A DNA stretch of 39,481 nt from Myxococcales bacterium (GTDB lineage Bacteria > Myxococcota_A > SURF-8), in assembly GCA_003598065.1 (NCBI GenBank), contig QZKR01000049.1, positions 1-39,481 on the forward strand. Direction: 5' to 3'. The translations under genes and the position numbers were made by a program. The notes beneath the pieces were generated by a model that worked only from the letters and a program-made list of their open reading frames with translations, searched no databases and was not told the origin of the DNA. How positions within the stretch are numbered: position 1 is the first letter of the stretch; the number at the start of each line of letters is the position of its first letter. Positions 35,581 through 39,481 of the stretch are shown in pieces.

Positions 35581-37281
35581 TCAGTCAATCCACGACAAGA
35601 TATAATGATCTTCAACCCAACTATAGCCTAAGTCAAAACCTCGGTAGGCACAATAAGTAGTAACATATTTGTTCTGAAAATTCCAGTTACCAGCAATTCC
35701 TTGAGAATCTCGCTTGAACCGGTACCAGAAATCGTTGCAGTTGGCTGTCATCGATGGGGAGGTCGAAACTAGCCAACCGTAAGGAGAGGCTATAACATCT
35801 CTATCGCCATAATTGGCATCCGAAAGCCAACGCTGCGAGCTACTAATGTAGGAAATAACACCAAGCGCACTGATTTGCACCGCGACTTCCCACTGTTCCC
35901 AGATATTATTATCATTGAAGTTGTTGTATACCACCATGCAGGAGTCATTATTATACCCCGTATCATCACAGTTAATGGCCAAACCCAAAACGGAGCCATA
36001 TTTATCAGTTGGAAATCCACGTACCGATTTATAAGCGACATAATTGGTTGACCACACTGTCGGGTCTCCTTGCGCACTTATCATGAATCGTATCTCATGT
36101 TTCCCATCCCACTCTCCGTCATATCTTTCTTCTTCCTCGTTCCAAACTGCACCTGAACTCTGCACCCATGCCAAAATCCATCTATCGCGAGATGCATTAT
36201 AGGCAATTTTAGGTGTAGCCAGTGTTTTGCACCAATCATTTGCTCCCGCGCCGCACTTAGGGTAAACAGCAGTAGGTGTAGTATCTGTTAGTGAATCAAA
36301 ATAGTACATCTTTATTCTACCTTGTCGCTCTTTAAGATCATTGTCTGGCCAGTCATCTCGTATAGCTATGACAAACTCATTACCATAAGCCGTAACGCTT
36401 GGTTGATTCCAGGTGTAGCTGTTTGCTATTTGAGTAGGACCTCGGGAGGGAAGAAGTTGTTCCCCGGAGGTATGATCTAGGACAGCAAAATTGACTTGCA
36501 GACTCGAAGGATGGACCCATGTGACGATCAGGTCTCCGGTCGAACTTCCATTTCGATTGCCTGTGATGGCTGGCGTCACAATAGAATACCAACTTGGATC
36601 AGTAAAAGTGAGGTGGGCAAGCCATGCAAAGTTCCCGGTGTATACCGAATCCAGCACGCCGATCCGGAAATGCGGATATTTTATAATCGGAGCTTGATAT
36701 GCAGTGGAAATAATGCCGTGGCAACCATCTTCGGTGAGAGCCTCGGCAGGGATGAAAGGTCCAAATAGATCGTGGGGATAATCAGTGAGGCCGCCATCGT
36801 ACATTCCTAATGTATGTCCAAATTCGTGCGTCAGGGTAGTGTAAAAGGAGACCCCGTTAAAATCATTGTAATCGTAATTACCCCAATAGTTCACTTCGGT
36901 ATTCATTTTAATCATCCAGTAATGCGTCATAACCGCATTATATAACGGATCCCACGCGTATCCCGACCATGTATAGGCAAACTCCCCGCCTGGCATATAT
37001 TCACAGCAAACAGTTTTGTCATCACAAGTAGAAGCGGGTGTACTGTCGATCCGCCATCTTACATTGGTCCCACAAAAATCTAAGTACGACAGCGCCATTT
37101 TCACTTGAGCTTTGGCCTGAGTTTCGCTGGTGATACCCGCTTCTCCAATACAGCTCTGCGCATTGACTTTCACTACACCAACATAATTAAAATTATAAAC
37201 AGATCTATCCACCCAATTGTAACCACTTAGCAATAACGCTCCAAACAAAAGTGATGCAATGAGTATAACTTTGATTTTCAT
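35581..37281 (-). CDS. secreted metzincin-like metalloprotease with large C-terminal domain
   Basis: The 566-residue protein has an N-terminal signal sequence (hydrophobic core 4-20). The zinc motif HEFGHTLGMYD is at 152-162. The two His and the third ligand position fit HExxHxxGxxD, so the third ligand would be Asp, as in snapalysin-type enzymes, rather than the usual His. The upstream region contains paired Cys (Cys70, 86, 92, 93). Residues about 240-566 carry Trp- and Asp-rich strands resembling a propeller or carbohydrate-binding domain; the family is not identified. Codon use is AT-rich, unlike neighbours. GGAGAGG precedes ATG at 37281; the upstream gene ends 18 bases before. Confidence 0.8.
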   Translation of the reverse strand: MKIKVILIASLLFGALLLSGYNWVDRSVYNFNYVGVVKVNAQSCIGEAGITSETQAKAQVKMALSYLDFCGTNVRWRIDSTPASTCDDKTVCCEYMPGGEFAYTWSGYAWDPLYNAVMTHYWMIKMNTEVNYWGNYDYNDFNGVSFYTTLTHEFGHTLGMYDGGLTDYPHDLFGPFIPAEALTEDGCHGIISTAYQAPIIKYPHFRIGVLDSVYTGNFAWLAHLTFTDPSWYSIVTPAITGNRNGSSTGDLIVTWVHPSSLQVNFAVLDHTSGEQLLPSRGPTQIANSYTWNQPSVTAYGNEFVIAIRDDWPDNDLKERQGRIKMYYFDSLTDTTPTAVYPKCGAGANDWCKTLATPKIAYNASRDRWILAWVQSSGAVWNEEEERYDGEWDGKHEIRFMISAQGDPTVWSTNYVAYKSVRGFPTDKYGSVLGLAINCDDTGYNNDSCMVVYNNFNDNNIWEQWEVAVQISALGVISYISSSQRWLSDANYGDRDVIASPYGWLVSTSPSMTANCNDFWYRFKRDSQGIAGNWNFQNKYVTTYCAYRGFDLGYSWVEDHYILSWID

Positions 37282-37299
37282 TTCTACCTCTCCTTCTTA

Positions 37300-38097
37300 T
37301 TAGAATGCACCCTGGAAAGTGCGAAGCTTCTCGGAAAGCGATAACAGATCCGAGTACCATTGATCTCTTACTTTTTCAGAATCTGCCTCAGTAAGGCGAA
37401 ACCATCGTGATTGCTCTCTTAAAAAGCCCTCTTCAGCGGACAAAACCTGTCTTTCATTGATTAATTCAATCGGTTCATCGTTAAAAAGAGCATCCATTGA
37501 TGATTGGGGCACGGCAACAAAATAACTTTTGCAGAATTCTGAGAATTTTGGCACATGGGTCCGGCTTATGCCTAAGAGCTTCTCAGGCAATCTCTCTCTA
37601 ACTTCTCTAGGATATTCAGCACCAAAAAACCTCACCGTGAACTGAGCGGGAAATATGTTGTAAGAGGTTATTTCACCCGAAACAGTAAGAGCAAATACTT
37701 TCCATGGTTCAGGGCTGACTACGTCTCCAAATACGTTTTTATCTTCATTTACATCCACCCATTGGTCTAAAATTTGGACTTCGAATACGACCGCATTGAA
37801 AGAATCAACGTAGTTATAAAACTCATCAAATCTTTGTTGATTAGTCGCGATGAACTGATTGCGAAATATTGCCGATTCTTCGACAAAGTCTAGAGTGATC
37901 TCATCAGCGTTTTCAGGAGAAACAATCTCAATTTCGCCATTTATCGGTCCAGAGTCATTTACAATTTCTTTTTCATCTGTTCCACCAAGCTGGATAAAAG
38001 GCGATTTGGTATTCTCTTGGCTATAAGCTGAGAATTCTAAAGAAGAAAGGATTGCAAAAATAATGATGAAGTACTTTATCCATACCTTACTTTCCAT
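37300..38097 (-). CDS. secreted hypothetical protein, AT-rich
   Basis: The 265-residue protein begins with a signal peptide (hydrophobic 6-22, probable cleavage near SAYS-QEN). The mature part is acidic, with few Cys and no motif I recognise. It is first in the operon with the metalloprotease, so an inhibitor, chaperone or accessory role is possible but unsupported. AGGAGGT sits six bases before ATG. Composition is clearly AT-rich compared with flanking genes. Confidence 0.7.
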   Translation of the reverse strand: MESKVWIKYFIIIFAILSSLEFSAYSQENTKSPFIQLGGTDEKEIVNDSGPINGEIEIVSPENADEITLDFVEESAIFRNQFIATNQQRFDEFYNYVDSFNAVVFEVQILDQWVDVNEDKNVFGDVVSPEPWKVFALTVSGEITSYNIFPAQFTVRFFGAEYPREVRERLPEKLLGISRTHVPKFSEFCKSYFVAVPQSSMDALFNDEPIELINERQVLSAEEGFLREQSRWFRLTEADSEKVRDQWYSDLLSLSEKLRTFQGAF

Positions 38098-38219
38098 GAA
38101 TTAACCTCCTGATTTAATCTGCATGGTTGTTAGAGAGTTTGGCGAAGGTCTCTGCGCCTTACGAAGCATGATTTATTCTTTCCCGGGAATGCATTGTAAT
38201 GATCAAAATGCTGATTTCT

Positions 38220-38248
38220 ATAGTACGTAAAATGGTTTTAATTGTCAA
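38220..38248 (-). promoter_or_regulatory. strong promoter of the AT-rich secreted-protein operon
   Basis: On the minus strand TTGACA (38248-38243) and TACTAT (38225-38220) are separated by exactly 17 bases. The first start codon is at 38097, so the leader would be about 115 bases. The region 38098-38326 is AT-rich and shows no gene. Confidence 0.7.
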
Positions 38249-38326
38249 GAGAATTATAACATAATAATTTAAAAATGTTACGTCTCTGCTTCGCCGAGTA
38301 CTATAATCTTGAAATGGGAGGTTGGC

Positions 38327-39277
38327 TCAGAAAAGCCTCGGTATGGAATGGGCGGGATTGGCGCGCGACCCCTGCCGGGTTTCGCGCGCGGCGAAGCCGG
38401 CCTCGACCCTGGCGATGATGTCGTTTTTGGCGAGCCCCCAGTCGGGCGCGAGCAGGTGCGTGCGCGGCGCATCGGCCACGAGCCGCTGCACCTTGATCCG
38501 CCACGGCAGAACTTCGAGGCAGTCCAGCAGCACCGGCAGGTAATCCTCGAAGCGCGCGAACGTTTTCACTTCGCCGCGCCACCAGGGAGCCTCCAGGGCC
38601 GCGCCGCGGTAGATTTGCAGATGGTGGACCTTCACCGCGTCGAGCGGCAGCCCGCCCAGGAAGCGGAACGTCTCGACCATCATCTCCGGCGTCTCGCCGG
38701 GCAGGCCGAGGATCGCGTGCGCCGTGACCGGCAGGCGGCGCGCCGTGGCGCGGCCGACCGCGTCGGCGAAAATTTCCGCGTCGTGGCCGCGGTTGATGCG
38801 CGCCAGCGTCTCGGCGTGCGCCGACTGCAGGCCGAATTCCAAGAACACCGGCTTGCGCCAGGTGCGCGCCATGAGCATGTCCAAGAGCGTGTCGCCGGCC
38901 ATGTCGGGCCGCGTGGAGATCGTCACGCCGACGATCTTCGGGTGGTTGAACGCCTCGTCGTAGCGCTCCAAAAGCCATTTCAGGTCGCCGGCGCTGGCCG
39001 ATTCGTTCTGGAAATAGGCCAGAAAGAGGTCCGTCTCGTAACGCGCGCCGACGGCCAGAATGCCGGCGTTGAGCTGGTTGGTGATCGAGCCGAGCGCGCC
39101 GATGCGATCGGCCACGATCACGCCCGGCCGGCAGTAGACGCAGCCCGGCGGATGGTCGCGGCGGTGCGGGCAGGGGATGCCGAGATCGAGCGATATTTTC
39201 GCCACGCGCCCGCCGAAACGCAGACGCAGATAGGCGTTGTAGGAGTTGAAATGGGTCGGCGCGGTCGTGGCGTTCAT
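38327..39277 (-). CDS. YhcC-like radical SAM protein (TIGR01212 family)
   Basis: The 316-residue protein matches the YhcC-type radical SAM family: N-terminal FNSYNAYLRLRFGGRVAKIS, the iron-sulfur Cys cluster with the pattern C-x(9)-CVYC, and the later LEFGLQSAHAETLARINRGH and LGLPGETPEMM motifs. The family is widespread but its reaction is unknown; a tRNA or small-molecule modification has been suggested. ATG at 39277 lacks an obvious Shine-Dalgarno, but the preceding gene ends nine bases upstream, so coupling is likely. Confidence 0.9.
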   Translation of the reverse strand: MNATTAPTHFNSYNAYLRLRFGGRVAKISLDLGIPCPHRRDHPPGCVYCRPGVIVADRIGALGSITNQLNAGILAVGARYETDLFLAYFQNESASAGDLKWLLERYDEAFNHPKIVGVTISTRPDMAGDTLLDMLMARTWRKPVFLEFGLQSAHAETLARINRGHDAEIFADAVGRATARRLPVTAHAILGLPGETPEMMVETFRFLGGLPLDAVKVHHLQIYRGAALEAPWWRGEVKTFARFEDYLPVLLDCLEVLPWRIKVQRLVADAPRTHLLAPDWGLAKNDIIARVEAGFAARETRQGSRANPAHSIPRLF

Positions 39278-39286
39278 GGCGGGCGA

Positions 39287-39481
39287 TCAAATGAAGCGAG
39301 GGTAGCTCGTCAACACGAGCACGTACCATTGGCCTTCGTGCTCCACGATCCGCCATACGTGCAGACGCAGAGTCTCGTCCTCGCTGAGGCCGGTGACTTC
39401 GGCGAACGGCAGCGTCTTTCCTGGCTGCGTGCCGGGCATTTCGCCCTCGGCCTCGACGGCCACGCGGGCCAGCGGCGCGAC
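39287..39481 (-). CDS. C-terminal end of an unidentified protein (partial)
   Basis: An open frame enters from the right edge and ends at TGA (39289-39287), giving 64 residues. Its end reads VLVLTSYPRFI. The segment contains alternating hydrophobic strands with WRIVEHEGQWYV, which resembles a small beta domain of SnoaL/DUF4440 or NTF2 type, but I cannot name it. High-GC codon use and the nine-base gap to the radical SAM gene support it as a real gene in the same operon. Confidence 0.6.
   Translation of the reverse strand, partial: VAPLARVAVEAEGEMPGTQPGKTLPFAEVTGLSEDETLRLHVWRIVEHEGQWYVLVLTSYPRFI

Noticed and set aside
34866..38250. AT-rich region as a prophage or integrative element.
   Set aside because: No integrase, phage structural gene, tRNA or flanking repeat was found; only composition is unusual.

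Overview
The window is about 39.5 kb of mostly high-GC bacterial DNA (roughly 60-65% G+C by eye) with tightly packed genes. It carries several secreted lipoproteins whose lipobox is followed by long Asp/Gly/Glu-rich linkers (repeated Asp-Gly-Asp), an AgmX/PglI-type C-terminal domain, and a CHASE4 hybrid kinase. This style is familiar from uncultured lineages once grouped as Deltaproteobacteria (Myxococcota, Bradymonadota, Lernaellota and similar). The sequence does not fix the taxon. I saw no rRNA, tRNA, CRISPR array, integrase or transposase.

Region 1 (1-1730) holds a lipoprotein alpha/beta hydrolase behind a strong sigma70-type promoter, ended by a perfect bidirectional terminator. Region 2 (1751-14395, minus strand) is one apparent 13-gene acyl-CoA operon. 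In transcription order it reads: MerR regulator, acetyl-CoA acetyltransferase, 3-hydroxybutyryl-CoA dehydrogenase, crotonase, two acyl-CoA dehydrogenases, the large and small subunits of a B12-dependent acyl-CoA mutase, two thiolase-fold proteins, two DUF35 OB-fold proteins, and a third acyl-CoA dehydrogenase. The mutase would normally be labelled methylmalonyl-CoA mutase. At the two substrate-selecting positions it has Phe92 and Gln210, the isobutyryl-CoA mutase signature. The operon therefore encodes a full route from isobutyryl-CoA through butyryl-, crotonyl-, 3-hydroxybutyryl- and acetoacetyl-CoA to acetyl-CoA. The two thiolase-fold proteins both lack the nucleophilic Cys and sit beside one zinc-binding and one zinc-less DUF35 protein. 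They look like an unusual heteromeric C-C lyase/ligase (Ltp2/DUF35-aldolase-like) or scaffold feeding the pathway.

Region 3 (14396-17920) contains a divergent promoter region, a ParA ATPase fused to two tandem treble-clef zinc fingers with a ribbon-helix-helix partner, a 262-bp hairpin-rich element flanked by 24-bp direct repeats, and a two-gene operon (SAM hydrolase/adenosyl-chloride-family enzyme and an esterase). Region 4 (18000-26492) is cell-envelope and secreted functions: a propeller plus helical-barrel lipoprotein, an alpha/beta-hydrolase lipoprotein coupled to a PNGase F-like lipoprotein, and a POTRA/beta-barrel outer-membrane pair. Region 5 (26584-34784) is signalling and membrane: a PAS-GAF-GGDEF protein with a degenerate active site, a MATE transporter, an AgmX/PglI-like anchored protein, a CHASE4/HAMP/PAS/PAS hybrid histidine kinase, and a flippase-like membrane protein.

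Region 6 (34866-38250) is a three-gene secreted-protein operon. Its two upstream genes and its promoter are clearly AT-rich compared with the rest, suggesting recent acquisition; it includes a metzincin-like protease with an HExxHxxGxxD motif. Region 7 (38327-39481) returns to high GC with a YhcC-like radical SAM protein and the C-terminal end of an unidentified gene. All assignments come from motifs recognised by eye; no database search or structure prediction was run.
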